DNA from: Oikopleura dioica
Lineage: Eukaryota; Chordata; Appendicularia; Copelata; Oikopleuridae
NCBI GenBank assembly: GCA_907165135.1
Contig: OU015566.1
Span: 5,125,808 to 5,189,807, forward strand
Length of the DNA: 64,000 bases
Direction of reading: 5' to 3'
Part shown: positions 45,404-56,539 of the stretch, in pieces
Numbering within the stretch: position 1 is the first letter of the stretch
Layout: every line of letters starts with the position of its first letter
The notes under the pieces: model-generated
Databases searched by the model: none
Seen by the model: only the letters and a program-made list of their open reading frames with translations
What the model was told of the DNA's origin: nothing
Position numbers and translations under genes: made by a program

Positions 45404-45888
45404 CCGCTTCCGAGATCTTGAGTCTTTTCATGTTGAGCAGGTTCATCTCCATTTCGATGATTTTTCTTCCTTCTTCGATGACTTCTCTTTTGAGCTCCTC
45501 GAAGCAGCGGCCGTCTGGCTTGATCAGTGTCGTTTTCTCAAACAGCATTTTCGCTCTGATTCGCCGATCTGCTTGCTTAAAATCACATTTTCAACTTTGA
45601 AGAGGTGACCAGCCGGGCTCGCGAATCTGTGTTGCTTAAGGAATTCGAAGAATAGCCGCGTAGCGGCTCTTTTAAAATCCAAGCCGCAAAGTGGCTTCAT
45701 CGAGATCGGGAACCCAAAACAAGTTCAAAAATCCGGCCACTATAAAAAAAAATTCCGCATACCTCGAATCTCGGATCCAGCATGGTCTTGACAACTGGCT
45801 CTCGAAGACAAACTTGTCCATCCAAGTTCTCTAGAATGAGTTCTTGCGATCCCTCGCGCTTAAGAAGCTCTTTTTTACCTGGATCCAT
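45404..45888 (-). pseudogene. Truncated duplicate of the unknown minus-strand gene
   Basis: Repeats exons 1-2 of 39971-40925 (MDPGKKELLKREGSQELILE and GRCFEELKREVIEEGRKIIE), then runs into KDM1-like sequence at the duplication joint after LKISEA. The 3' exons are absent. Confidence 0.85.
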
Positions 45889-46482
45889 GGCGAGTGCTTC
45901 TTAATTCAAAGATTATATACGCTGCGGCGATTTAATGACGGGAAAGGGGCACAAATGACGAGAATTGATCGCTAGAAAAAGGATCAGCGCGCGAATTTCA
46001 GCACTGCGCTGGGGAAAATTTAATCGATCAAAGACGGTTTTATCTTTTTAATCATTTTTCGAATTCCGTTTTTTGATCATTAATGAAAAAATTGGCGTTT
46101 CATAATCGGATCTTCCGCTTTCTTCTTGATGGTAAATTTCCTCCTTGATTTCTTTCGAGCTTATGCTCTTTTTCAAGACCTGAGTCAATGTCTCCGGCTG
46201 AACCATAAATCAGTGTAAAAATGATTTATTTCGAACAACAAAAACAACAAGGAAAGTCTAACCAGACAAATCAAGAAATGTCTTTCGAAATCAAAATGGA
46301 TGACCAGAAAACTTGAATACTGTTCAAGCCTCGATCCTCCAGATTAACTCATTCCAGTTCCAACCGTCTTGACTGCGGAAGAGCAACGACTTTCGAGAAG
46401 ACGATATCTTTAAGCTGACTCCGGTCTCAGTATAAACGTACCCAATGTGATTTTCCTGCAGCAAAAACAGGATTTGCAAGCG

Positions 46483-47173
46483 ACATTCGACTAAGCGACA
46501 TCGACGTCTTCCACGCTGCAGCAAAGCGCTTTGCTTAAATGCACATCATCAGCGAAGAAGAGAGTCAAAGGCCCATCAAGACCTGCTAGCACGCCTGGCC
46601 CTGGAACACGAGAGCGATCAGATCGCACTACAAAACAGCTACTTATCCCGAAAAAATTGATCAAAATTTATGTCCAGTGGGGCACAATCTCGACGCCAAC
46701 GACGGAAGAATTTTCATCCCTCAGAAGGCACATCGATGGAGGAAAGACTGCTGCTGGTTGACAACGACAACTCAGAATTCGGCACTAGAGCCTTCGACGT
46801 CGCCTATAACATTATTCGCTTCTACGAAAAAATCAACTTAGATATTCTCAAGGACTTCTTGAACATTCACTTGCGAGAGAAAATAGAAACAGCGGATAAC
46901 GCAAATTTTCCATCGAAGCTTTAACCAAGCAGTGCACGGTCTCGATTCCTTCTAGAGCTAGAGCAAGAAATGACCAGCGTCTGGCCACAAAATTTCATGG
47001 AGCAATCCGAGTTCTACCGCTCAATCGGCGTCGACGAGGAGGATTTCTGCAACTAAGTGTTCGACGTGATACGAGCAATGCTGGACGAATACGCGAATGG
47101 GAAAGCAAGCTCCCCCTAGACCGGCCGATAAAACGAGTTTCCGAAACGCAAGCCGCCAGCATAATGAGAATTA
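46483..47173 (+). pseudogene. Choline/ethanolamine kinase-like remnant, copy 3
   Basis: Near-identical duplicate of 41520-42210 with the same stops and the same missing Brenner motif. Confidence 0.75.
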
Positions 47174-47327
47174 AATTCCTATATTTGCAGAAACATAAAT
47201 TCAGTCTTGAAAACTTCGTTTATAAGTAATTAAGAAGCAGGAGAGAACTCTTTGAATATTTCTTTCAGAACTGCTATCACGGAACTTTGAATAGACTCCA
47301 CTATTTGAATTCGCAAAAAGGATAAAT

Positions 47328-48957
47328 TCAAACTTCCGGGCAAAATCCATCCTTTGTGCTCCTGGCGAGGCAAATTCCCGCTGGAAGGCCTAAATCAGCA
47401 AACACGCTTCGCACATTCGCATCCAATCGCTTAATCATCTGCTCGATTTCCTGGTCCGTGGGAATGTGCACGGGCAGCGCGGGTCGGTCGTCATGACTGG
47501 TCCTGCCGGCGTTATAAATCAGCAAGCCATCGTTGCCTTCAGAGCAGTGGAGTTTCTTCGCTCGTCGCTTTCGAAACTCTTGGGCAGTTTCCTAAAAAAT
47601 CGGCTTTCTTTACTTTCTTCAACAATATCTGCATCTACCCGCAGAAAAAGACGCTCCAACCGTGACCAAATCAGATCAAAAAAGGAAATCTGAAATTTTT
47701 GAATAAATTGACAATTCTCCTCGGCGCAGTAGGTCGCGTCAGAAGTGAAGTTATCCCACCACCAGCTCACGGCAAGCCTGGTCTTTCCCTCTTCGATGTT
47801 TCCTTCCGCAAAGCCGACGGAAAGCTCTCTTCTGCCGTCTTCAAGTTATCGGCCCAGGGAGGATGCAGCCAGTTTATTTCCTTCAAGTGGCTGGCGCAGA
47901 CGAGCGGGAGGATCCAGGACTCGATCGAGGTCATTTCTCGCATCTTTTTTGAGTTTGAAATGTGCTCCATTGAGAAGCTGATCGGCGCACTTTTCTTTGG
48001 TTGTTTCAGCTTCAGAAGTAGCTCCTAGAATAGTGGCAACCACGTTCCAGAGATCAGGATGCGAGTCGCAGTGGATCATTTGAAGCCTCTTTGCCCCCAA
48101 TCGACATCGACGGCGAAATCCGCCGAAAGGGCCGAAACTGGCACAAACTTCTCAACAAGAATTGAATCACAGCCAAGAACCTCTCCATTTCCCCGGCTTA
48201 AATATCTTGCAGACCAAGAAACCGATGCAACTCTGAAATTCGAACAAACAGCATGCAGCTTTTTCTGTCCTGGCAAATTTTTTACTTTTCAAAGAAATTT
48301 CGGAAAAGCCGCTTTGCAGCTTCATTTTTGACAAAATCGCAGTTCAACTATGAATTTAAACTGTTTCAGAACCTGACTCGGGAATTTTTGCTTTTTTCGG
48401 AAAGGCGAAAGTTTGGAAAAAGAAAATTATATTTTTTACGCCAAGTCCTTTTTCCAGTCAACCATTATCTCCTTTTTACGAAAAAAAAGGCCGAGCGACA
48501 TTTTAGTTGGAGCGAAAGAAACAGCCACAAAAATAGCCAAAAGCTTCAAATAAAACACTTTCTCTCGAAATAAAAAGCCAATTCTAGCGGCTGAAAATCC
48601 TCCTTTTTCTCCGAGAAGTGACAGGAGTGGGATTCGAACCCACGTCCCGGAGAAAATCCGCGCTCTGGCCGCTGAGCTACCCTGTTTTATCACTTCCGGT
48701 GAAAAAAGGGATTCTCTGCCGCTTGAATTCGGCTTTCTTTTTTAGAATAACTGTGTCAGGGTCATTAAAAACCTTTTTTGGAGCTTCTTTTCCGAAGGGT
48801 TTTCCCCCCCAAATCTTTGAAAAAGCTCGTACAAGAGATCGGGATCGTCGTGGATCATTTTGAAGCCTTCCAGAGGCAGTTTGCCGCGCTCAAGCAGCCG
48901 CTGGATGAAGAAGAGACATTCAGAGTGCTCTTCAACGACTCGCAATTCAATTGGCAT
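47328..48957 (-). pseudogene. C5orf22: UPF0489 (C5orf22)-like protein, copy C
   Basis: Near-identical duplicate of 42364-43991 with the same insertion, missing middle and C-terminal TDQEIEQMIKRLDANVRSVF block. Confidence 0.75.
48620..48686 (-). pseudogene. tRNA-like pseudogene, copy C
   Basis: Duplicate of 43654-43720. Confidence 0.7.
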
Positions 48958-48993
48958 TCTAAAAACGACATTTTCGAAAACTTTCTCGAAAGT

Positions 48994-49602
48994 TCATTCT
49001 TCGCTCATTTCCGCTTCTTCTTCAGAACCGTCAGAAATCTCGATAAGGGAGTCTTCGTCCGAGTCTTGCTCCGACTCGAGTCTAAGTTTGGAATGATCGC
49101 CCGCGAAGAAGACTTATTTTCAAGGAAGGGCGGCGGACTGTCGTTATTTCGAAATCGGCCTCGCTTTTCGCGCTCTTCTGAGAATAATTTATCGAAAATT
49201 TCAAAATGACTCAAACCTGCTTCGTGGAAGGAGTCGCGTCTCTTGATCAAATGAACTTCCTTCATCAGCAGTTTTCTTTCTGTTTTTCCGACTTCTTGGC
49301 CGACCATGCTCTGCGCCTTGCTGTTGCCGTCAAAGAAGATCGTCGTCCCGAGCGTCTTTTCGTAGTTTCCTTTGAAGAAAATGTTGTTGACGGAAGGGCT
49401 CTTCCGAGTCCAGCCCGACCACGCGGATTTTCTCTGCTTCCGAAAGCTAAAATTTATCAATTTTAGACAACTAGGGAGAAGGATCAGTACATTACTGTAC
49501 CTTGACAGGGCAGTCAGGAAGTTCCAAATGGCAGTGCGTTTCCTGAACAACTTCCCACTCGTCGTCATCTTCATCTTCGCCGAATTCTTCTAAATCTGGC
49601 AT
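48994..49602 (-). pseudogene. GTF3C6: TFIIIC subunit 6 (GTF3C6)-like, copy C
   Basis: Near-identical duplicate of 44028-44636 with the same one-base frameshift before VNNIFFKGNYEKTLGT. Confidence 0.65.
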
Positions 49603-50035
49603 TTGTTTTCGCGCTCTTCGCTGGCTCAATTATTCTTCGAAATAATTCTCTCCTCTGTCTTCCCTTTTTCTTTCTCCTCTTTTCTAATTCTGCTTTCCCA
49701 GCGCTAGAATCAGATTCTACCTACATTCAAGATTTTCAGAAATCTCGGTGATTCAAATCTTTCGCTCCGCGCGCGGACCAATCAGCGCGCGTGGAGATTT
49801 CAAAGGCGAGAAAAAGAGAAAAGGCGAAAAATGGTGCTAAGGGATGAAAATGAAGAAAACAGAGAAGTCGAGAACAAGAAATAAAAAGAAGGGGCTTTCT
49901 TCACTGATTATTTTTGATCTGCACTCGATTAAATGTGAAATTACTGTAGCAAGCTAACTGAAGCGATCTTTAGAATAAGGCCCAATCGGCCATTTGTCTG
50001 ATGAGCGGCTAAGATGAGCGTGGCTTATCTGGTAA

Positions 50036-52307
50036 ATGACTTCTTCAGGGCTGAAATGGAGGGGATCGCGAGCTAATCGACAACAACGACGAGAAAAGAA
50101 CTCCAAAAAAAGACTCCTCGAAAAATCTACCGCAACCGTTTCTTCCCCTCTCGCAAGCCAAGAAATACCAACTCAAAAAACAGCTGTTTCAGTCTTCGCA
50201 ATCGTCGTCCGTTTTACCAGCCCGGTGGCAACCCAGCTGCTTTGACGCTCAAGCCCGATTCCTTCGAACCAGATGAAGTGGCGCACTACCAAACCTTTCC
50301 ACCCGCCGCGCAGAGATTATTCCAGCGCTGAGAAATCTGGTCGTTTCGATGTGGTCTATTTCTCTGACGATTTTGGTTACTCCAAAGAGCTGCATGCAAA
50401 ATGTGATTGTAAGAGGATACATTCGCGCCGCTCTGCCAGAACTATTCAACCTTGTTATAAAATTTCTTACGATAAAAGGCATTATCAACTTTGGCATCTT
50501 TGAGGACATACCCAGGCCGTTGGTTCTCAAAAACATTCCGCTGAAGAAACGAGAAACGATTGTTGTAATTGGAGCTGCACCATCAGGAATTTCTTCAGCC
50601 AGACAGCTTTCTTTTGAAGATTCTAGAGGCGGGGAAAGGATAGGAGGACGAGTTCATGTTTGGGCACCTTAGGTTCGTTTGAGTGAAAAAAGCTCACTTA
50701 TCGTCCATTTTAAGGTAGCTGTAGGAGCAATGGTCATCAACGGCCGCCAAAACAACCCTATCATCACCATGAGTCGTCAAATCTACCACGATGTCCACAT
50801 CCTCGGAAGCGAATGCGACCTTTTTGTCAAATCCGAATCGATTGCTCGTGGACCAGACTTGAGAATGGAGCATCATTTCAACACGATTTTCGATATTTTA
50901 TCCGACTGGAGATTAGACAAGAAAAAGGACATTCCACTCATCGACGCTCACAAAGAATACGTCAGCCAAAGCGCGGAAAGATTCTCAAAAACAGAAATGA
51001 AACAGCTCGACTTCCACATCAACAACTTGGAATACGAGCCTTTCTAGCGTTTCAGCGCTCAATTGGGACCAGAACGAGCGTTTTCCGCAATTTGGCGGGG
51101 ATCATGCGATCGTGACATACGGATTTTCTGATGTTTTGGAAGAATTGTCGAAACCACTGAATACAGAGTTTGAAATTTTTCGGTTTACCGGTGGCGAGCA
51201 TTGATCATTCTGGGGAAAAGGTGGTCGTCGAGACGACTCATGGGGAGAAAATTGAGGTGGATAGGATCGGATACAGATAAATAATAGATCTTGAAGCCGC
51301 AAGTGGCTGACCAATTTTGTAAAATAGCTTGAAATAAGACTTCTGTATCCATTTCAAAGATGCGTCGTGTCAATCCCACTCGCCCTCATGAAAAAGAAAA
51401 CCATCAATTTCTTCCCCGACTTATCTCAGCGAAAATGGCGCGCTGTAGAAAACATCGGCGCCGGCCTGATAGAAAAATGCCTCCTCCGCTTCGATTCGAA
51501 ATGGTGGAGTTACAAGATCGGTGGCGCTGATTTCTTTGGCTCCATCAGCGTTTCTGGCTCCGACTCAGGCGTCGAAGCTGATGATGAACACGATACGTCG
51601 GGAATTTTTAATGTGTTCTACGATATCAATCGCCTGAGAGTGATCATTTTACGCTCATGTCGATCGCAGCTGGAGCTTCGCTTGATATTTATCATTCGAT
51701 GAGTAATAAACAGCTCGTTTCCAGTGCGATGGCGACGCTTCAAGGCAAGAGTCAATTAACAAGCTCCTTTTTACTTGAATTTTCGCCATTTTGTGACTCT
51801 TAAAAAAGAAATCTTCAAAGAAAACACGAGCCCAGAGCCCCTGAGCTTCCACATTACACACTGGGGAAAAGAAGAATACTCCCATATGAGTTATTCGTTT
51901 ATCAAACTCGGTTCAACCGGAAAAGACTACGACAAATTGGCGGAACCAGCTTCCGATCGATTATTTTTCGCTGGAGAAGCCACCAATCGGTACGTTAAAG
52001 CGCATCCCTCTATAAAAAATGTTTGATACGTATTTCCCACATACAGTGACAGGAGTGACAGTCCCTACTTATCCGGAGTTCGCGAAACAGCGAGAATTTT
52101 CAAGCTAGAACACAAGAAACTCAACCCTGATTCGAAATTCTACGGCGACTCGATTTTCGAACAAACTTCTCTTCATCCCGAGGTAAAGAAATCATCCCTT
52201 TTCTTCCCTCATCGTTCTCTCAGAAGCGAAAGAGCGAGTCAATCAACCAAAAACCGCCTTCAAAGAAGATTGAACGACGAAAATCCGAGCCAATTCCGAC
52301 CATGTAA
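50036..52307 (+). pseudogene. KDM1A: KDM1/LSD1-like amine-oxidase histone demethylase, copy C (most complete)
   Basis: Order of blocks: MTSSGLKWRGS; SWIRM (PDSFEPDEVAHYQTFPPAAQ, RNLVVSMWS, FLTIKGIINFGIFEDIPRPL); FAD motif IVVIGAAPSGISSARQL and GGRVHVWAP; VGAMVINGRQNNPII; SALNWDQNERFPQFGGDHAI; SIDHSGEKVVVETTHGEKIE; SIPLALMKKKTINFFPDLSQ; ADFFGSISVSGSDSG; HITHWGKEEYSHMSYSFIKL; RLFFAGEATNR; SPYLSGVRETARIFKLE; and a basic tail ending EPIPTM at 52307. Lesions: about 11 extra bases before TLKPDSF, a one-base deletion at AQRLF/RNLV shared with copy A, one base missing at NNLEYEP, and 12 bases missing at PLIDA/HKEY relative to copy A. Splice sites near 50672, 51990 and 52181 look intact. Confidence 0.85.
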
Positions 52308-52750
52308 CCTCTTAAGAAAAATCTTGTTTCCTTTTTTTCATATTCACATGTTTTTTCTTCTTCCAAAGCTTTACCTTTTTCTCAATGCCTTCATTGTTCT
52401 TTTTTTTTTTGCTGCAATATCTTTAATACATTTTCTTATAATTGAATGAATGCTCAAAATATTGGTTCAGGAATTCGGATATTTCAATTTTCAGATGAAC
52501 TGACAGAGAAAAAAAGAAAAAGGATTGAAATGGCCCGATTTTGTCATGTTTCAGGACTGATTCTTTTTTTTCTAGCGCTGGTTTCTTCTTATAATCGACT
52601 TGCATAGGTAAGCTCCTTTCCCGACCCCTGTTTCTACATATTTTTTAGTAAATCTTCAACTGCCAGAAGCCTCAAAGATCGTCTCTCCTTTTCCAACCCT
52701 CAAGAATCACCAGCTGTACTTCATGAAGAATTCGTCTCGTCGCTAGAAAA
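51939..52750. repeat. Direct repeat flanking the ORC3-ORC5 segment, left copy
   Basis: Homologous to 55177-55984. It carries the last KDM1-like exons, the AT-rich 3' flank and a short stretch up to CGTCTCGTCGCTAGAAAA. ORC3 and ORC5 lie between the two copies. Confidence 0.85.
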
Positions 52751-53561
52751 GTCACTTGAAATTGCGAGAACGATCAGCAAACGAGAAATCGCCATTCAAA
52801 CTCTCTTCCTTGGGTAAAACAAAGTCATATTTCCTCGGCAGCGGAGTTCGTCGCAGGTATAGAAAAATTCTTCGACAACAAGCGAAAGACGCGCGTGTTG
52901 CTCAAGTAGCGGCCGAAGAGAGCAGCTAAGAATGCATTCGAGCTTCAAAGGCAACTCAACTTGAGTTACCCAAGGACATGGCGCTACAGAATAAGCCGTT
53001 TTTCAGGTAAGATTTAGTCTGTTATTTTCTTTTAAAAACTTTTTCACTAGGATGTCAGAAAGGAATTCTGCGGGAGACTAGATAAAATCGTCGAAAAATA
53101 CTTGAGTAAGGCGCGACAAGAAAAGCCTTTCGCGGAGATTTTCTTCTTTTACAAACTCAAACTGGTCGACAACAAGATGGTCCCTCCGCTGGTCAAAAAC
53201 ATCGAGCGCTCTCTTAAGAATCCGTTTCAATACACTAAGTAAGCGACTCGCACATTTCAAAAGATTGAATATGAAATTAAGGGACGTAAAGATGCATCTG
53301 GTAAACGCAGATAGCAGTAATCTCAATCTTCCGCCTGTGTGTGTTGCTTTCAAGCTCTTCACTCAAATGGGTTCAATGGTGAGTGTCGCAGACTGGCTTG
53401 ACTCCTTCGAGTGTATTCTTGAAAGCAGAAACCAGAAAATCAAGAAGGAAGACTTGGATGCCACGTTTTTTCAATCAGTCAGCGATCTTCAGTTCCTCGG
53501 CCTTCTGAAACCCACACAGCGAAAAACCGATCACGTCCAGAAAGTCACCTGGGCACTTTGA
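52665..53561 (+). pseudogene. ORC3: ORC3-like origin recognition complex subunit, C-terminal part
   Basis: ORC3 is a core subunit of the origin recognition complex. The last exons read IVEKYLSKARQEKPFAEIFF, NKMVPPLVKNIERSL, VCVAFKLFTQMGSMVSVADW then LDSFECILESRNQKIKK, and FFQSVSDLQFLGLLKPTQRK then TDHVQKVTWAL with a stop at 53561. This matches the family end ([24 protein letters not shown]). The region before about 52980 is ragged with stops, and its beginning is repeated at 55.9 kb. The large N-terminal AAA-like part is missing. The ORC5-like start lies 93 bp downstream on the same strand. Confidence 0.85.
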
Positions 53562-53654
53562 ACATGAGAATTCACTTGTTTATCTAATTATCACTGCCTC
53601 TCAAATTAAAAACTAAGTCTCTCATCCTTTTGACTCTCAAAGGTCACTTTCAGC

Positions 53655-54974
53655 ATGACTCGGGCGAAATGCAAGGATGCCATCAAGAATATCTTGAAGT
53701 TGAGTTCTTGCGGCATCGTTCCACCCGCCTTGTATGTATCTGGCGCGGCTGGTTAGGGCAAGACGCACGTTCTGAAGCAGATCATTGCGGAAAGGCGGAT
53801 GGAGGAGCCAGTCGATGGGTTTTTTTATAAAATCGAATGAAATCAATTCTTCGCGGCTCTTTTACGAAGCCATTGTTAACGGTGTTCATGAGGCGCCTGA
53901 AAGTGACACGAAACTACCGGTCATAGGCGACAATCCAAGGTGAACATCTATTTTCCCTCAATTCAGTCGAGTTACCTCTATAAAAGCTCAATGTTCTACG
54001 TTGTTGGAGAACTGCTGGCTACACATGAGCGTCCAGTTTTCGTCGTGATCGAGCGGGCAGACTTGTTCATCAAGAATCAGCCAGAAGCAGTGACATCTCT
54101 CGCTCAACATGAAAAGTTCATACCAGACAATCGCTTGTGCGTCATTTTCGAGTTTCGAGTTGCCTTTCACTCCGCCATCTATCCAAAATCGGCCGTGTCA
54201 CCAGTGATCTTTTCCCTCCCGGAGTACAGCTCTCAACAAGTTGAAGCTATTCTGCGCAAAGAGAAGCCCGCTGACATGTCCGATGTGCTCTTTCACAATT
54301 TCACCCAAGCGACTATGACTCATAATTTATGGGTTATTTCTACTTATCGACGCACAATTTGTGCTTGCTCAAGTACGTGGTGCAGGAGCAGCTGCCAGTG
54401 TATGCAAAGCCCGTGCTAGATGGAGACGGAAAATTGAGCCGACATTCAGAACGGCAAGGCCAAGTTTGTTCTTGAAGTCGAGTCAAGAGGAAGACAATCA
54501 TGTGTAAGCTTATACAACACAAGCATCGTTCTCTTTCTCACAGCGCTTTAGAATCGACTTGCCTTACTTCTCCAAACACCTGTTAATCGCTTCTTATCTT
54601 GCTTCCTTCAATCCTCCAAAAACAGACAAAAGATACTTCCCGAAGAACGCCGGCAAGATTAAAAGAAACGAACTTTTCGAGGACCTGAAGTGAAACAGCG
54701 ACTGATCGGGCCTCTCCAGTTTTCTATGGACCGGCTGATTGCCATTTTCGAATCGATTAAAGAATCTGAGGACCGCAGCATTTCCATTTTATCACAACTC
54801 AGAACTCTCGTTAAGCTCAAGCTTATCTCTATTGGTAAGGAAGTTAGTTGGTGCTTTGATTAAAAAATTTCCCGTTCAGCTTCGAGCAACATACAAGTTC
54901 TTCAACCAAAGATGAAATGCGATCGCTTCGAAGACTTCATGCGCAAAATTGCCCACTCTGTCCGCTTCGAGTAG
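53655..54974 (+). pseudogene. ORC5: ORC5-like origin recognition complex subunit, decayed
   Basis: ORC5 is an AAA+ ORC subunit that binds ATP. The start at 53655 gives MTRAKCKDAIKNILKL then VPPALYVSGAAG*GKTHVLK: the Walker A motif is present but its Ser codon is TAG. Later: SSRLFYEAIVNGVHEA, RPVFVVIERADLFIKN (Walker B region), VIFSLPEYSSQQVEAILRKE (family LYFPDYSIGNLQKIL), LPYFSKHLLIASYLASFNPP then KTDKRYFPKNAGKIKR (family [35 protein letters not shown]), and QFSMDRLIAIFESIKESEDR then RTLVKLKLISIG. Several further frameshifts and stops. The length covers most of the family. Short introns after DNPR and SIG are kept. Confidence 0.87.
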
Positions 54975-54987
54975 GCTAATCTGGTGA

Positions 54988-55546
54988 ATGACTCCTTCAG
55001 GGCTGAAATGGAGGGGATCGGAGCGCCTTTCCAGTCTCTACCGCTCCGCGCTGCAAAAGGCAGCTGAGGTCACTGAGAGACTTTTGAGCAAGACGCCGAA
55101 AACGCCTCGTGATAAACCAGCAGAGTCGAAGACACCTGCTTCTTCCTCTGGATCTATGAAAGCGAAAACACCAGCTGGCGGAACCAGCTTCCGATCGATT
55201 ATTTTTCGCTGGAGAAGCCACCAATCGGTACGTTAAAGCGCATCTCTTTATAAAAAATGTTTGATAGGCATTTACCACAGACAGTGACAGGGGCTTACTT
55301 GTCCGGAGTTCGCGAAGAATTATCAAGCTAGAATACAAGAAACTCAACCCTGATTCGAAATTCTACGGCGACTCGATTTTCGATCAAACTTCTCTTCATC
55401 CCCAGGTAAAGAAATCATCCCTTTTCTTCCCTTATCCAGGATAAGTTATCCTTCTCAGGAAGAAGCGAAAGAGCGAGTCAATCCACCAAAAACCGCCTTC
55501 AAAGAAGATTTAACGACGAAAATCCGAGCAAATTCCGACCATGTAA
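54988..55546 (+). pseudogene. KDM1A: KDM1/LSD1-like, copy D (start plus last exons only)
   Basis: Begins MTPSGLKWRGS like the other copies, then an unrelated Ser/Pro/Lys-rich stretch (TPKTPRDKPAESKTPASSSG), then the family's C-terminal part in another frame (AEPASDRLFFAGEATNR, LNPDSKFYGDSIF) to the TAA at 55544. The entire SWIRM and most of the oxidase domain are missing. Confidence 0.8.
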
Positions 55547-55984
55547 CCTCTCATCTAAAATCTTGTTTCCTTATTTTTTATATTCACATGTTTTTCTTCT
55601 TCCAATGCTTTACCTTTTTCTCACTGCCTTCATTGTTCTTTTTTTGCTGCAACATCTTTGATATATTTTCTTAATAAGAGCATAATATGCTTGAATGAAT
55701 CCTCAAAATTTTGATTTAAGACTTTAAACATTCAATTTTTAGATGAACCGACAGAAAAAAGAAAGGGGATTTAAATGGCCCGATTTTCACATGTTTCAGG
55801 ACTGATTATTTTCCTTCTAGCGCTGGTTTTCCTTTTATCATCGACTTGCATGAGACAATGGTATGTTAACTCTTTGCCCGACCCCTGTTTCTACATGTTC
55901 AAGCCTCAAAGATCGCCTCTCCTTTTCCAACCCTCAAGAATCACCAGCTGTACTTCATGAAGAATTCGTCTCGTCGCTAGAAAA
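55177..55984. repeat. Direct repeat flanking the ORC3-ORC5 segment, right copy
   Basis: Counterpart of 51939-52750. It includes an open frame at 55775 starting MARFSHVSGLIIFLLALVFL, a signal-anchor-like sequence whose equivalent in the left copy (near 52530) is also hydrophobic; whether it is a real small gene is unclear. Confidence 0.82.
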
Positions 55985-56144
55985 TCCCATTGTGCGCCTT
56001 TCCAGTCTCTCCGCTCCGCGCTGCAGAGTTTTCGCTCCTTGAAATTCGTCCTCGCTTCACTCACCGCAAACGCTGCTTATAGGCTATGAAGTATAGCGAT
56101 TTCGGAGAAGCGATGCTAGAGAATTTGATAGTTTCTATTGGCAG

Positions 56145-56415
56145 ATTCGCAGGCAACTGCTCGAAATGTCTATTTCCGAAGCCTACTGGCTCGTACCACT
56201 GCTCCGTCTGTGCCAAATTCGTCATTCAGATGGGTAACCATTCTCTCTCAATTCATCCCTTTTGAACCTCTTCGCTTTAGACCACCACTTGCCCTGGATC
56301 AACAACTGCGTCTGCCATTTCAACCGGCGCTTCTTCTTGAACTTCTGCCTCTGGACGACGATCGGCTGCGGCTACTTCTCGCTGGTCGGCTATCCCTATC
56401 TTCGGCAAAATAAAC
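56145..56415 (+). pseudogene. ZDHHC16: ZDHHC16-like palmitoyltransferase fragment with DHHC changed to DHHL
   Basis: DHHC enzymes attach palmitate to cysteines through the Cys of the DHHC motif. The exon reads NCSKCLFPKPTGSYHCSVCA then KFVIQM, a GGTAACC...TTTAG intron, then DHHLPWINNCVCHFNRRFFL and NFCLWTTIGCGYF. Alignment to CKKCIYPKPARTHHCSICNR / [20 protein letters not shown] of ZDHHC16 is clear. Two informative changes: the catalytic Cys is Leu (TTG) and the G of NNCVGH is C. The remaining membrane segments are missing; sequence after YPYLRQNK is unrelated. Confidence 0.78.
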
Positions 56416-56539
56416 CAAGAAGACGACGACAAAATCAGCAACCGTCAGCGCGCCAAAACGACCGGTCACTTCTCGTCCCGCTTTTGGATCTTGCGCGAAA
56501 CCGGCAAAACCAGTTGTTACTTCTTGACCGGCGAGTGTG

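Larger units (their letters stand above)
45404..50367. repeat. Tandem duplication unit 2 (4.96 kb)
   Basis: Direct repeat of 40442-45403. At the internal junction TTTCTCTGA is followed by T and then CCGCTTCCG, whereas the left outer edge reads GACCGCTTCCG and the right outer edge TTTCTCTGACGATTTTGG, so the joint carries one extra base and essentially no microhomology. Confidence 0.95.
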
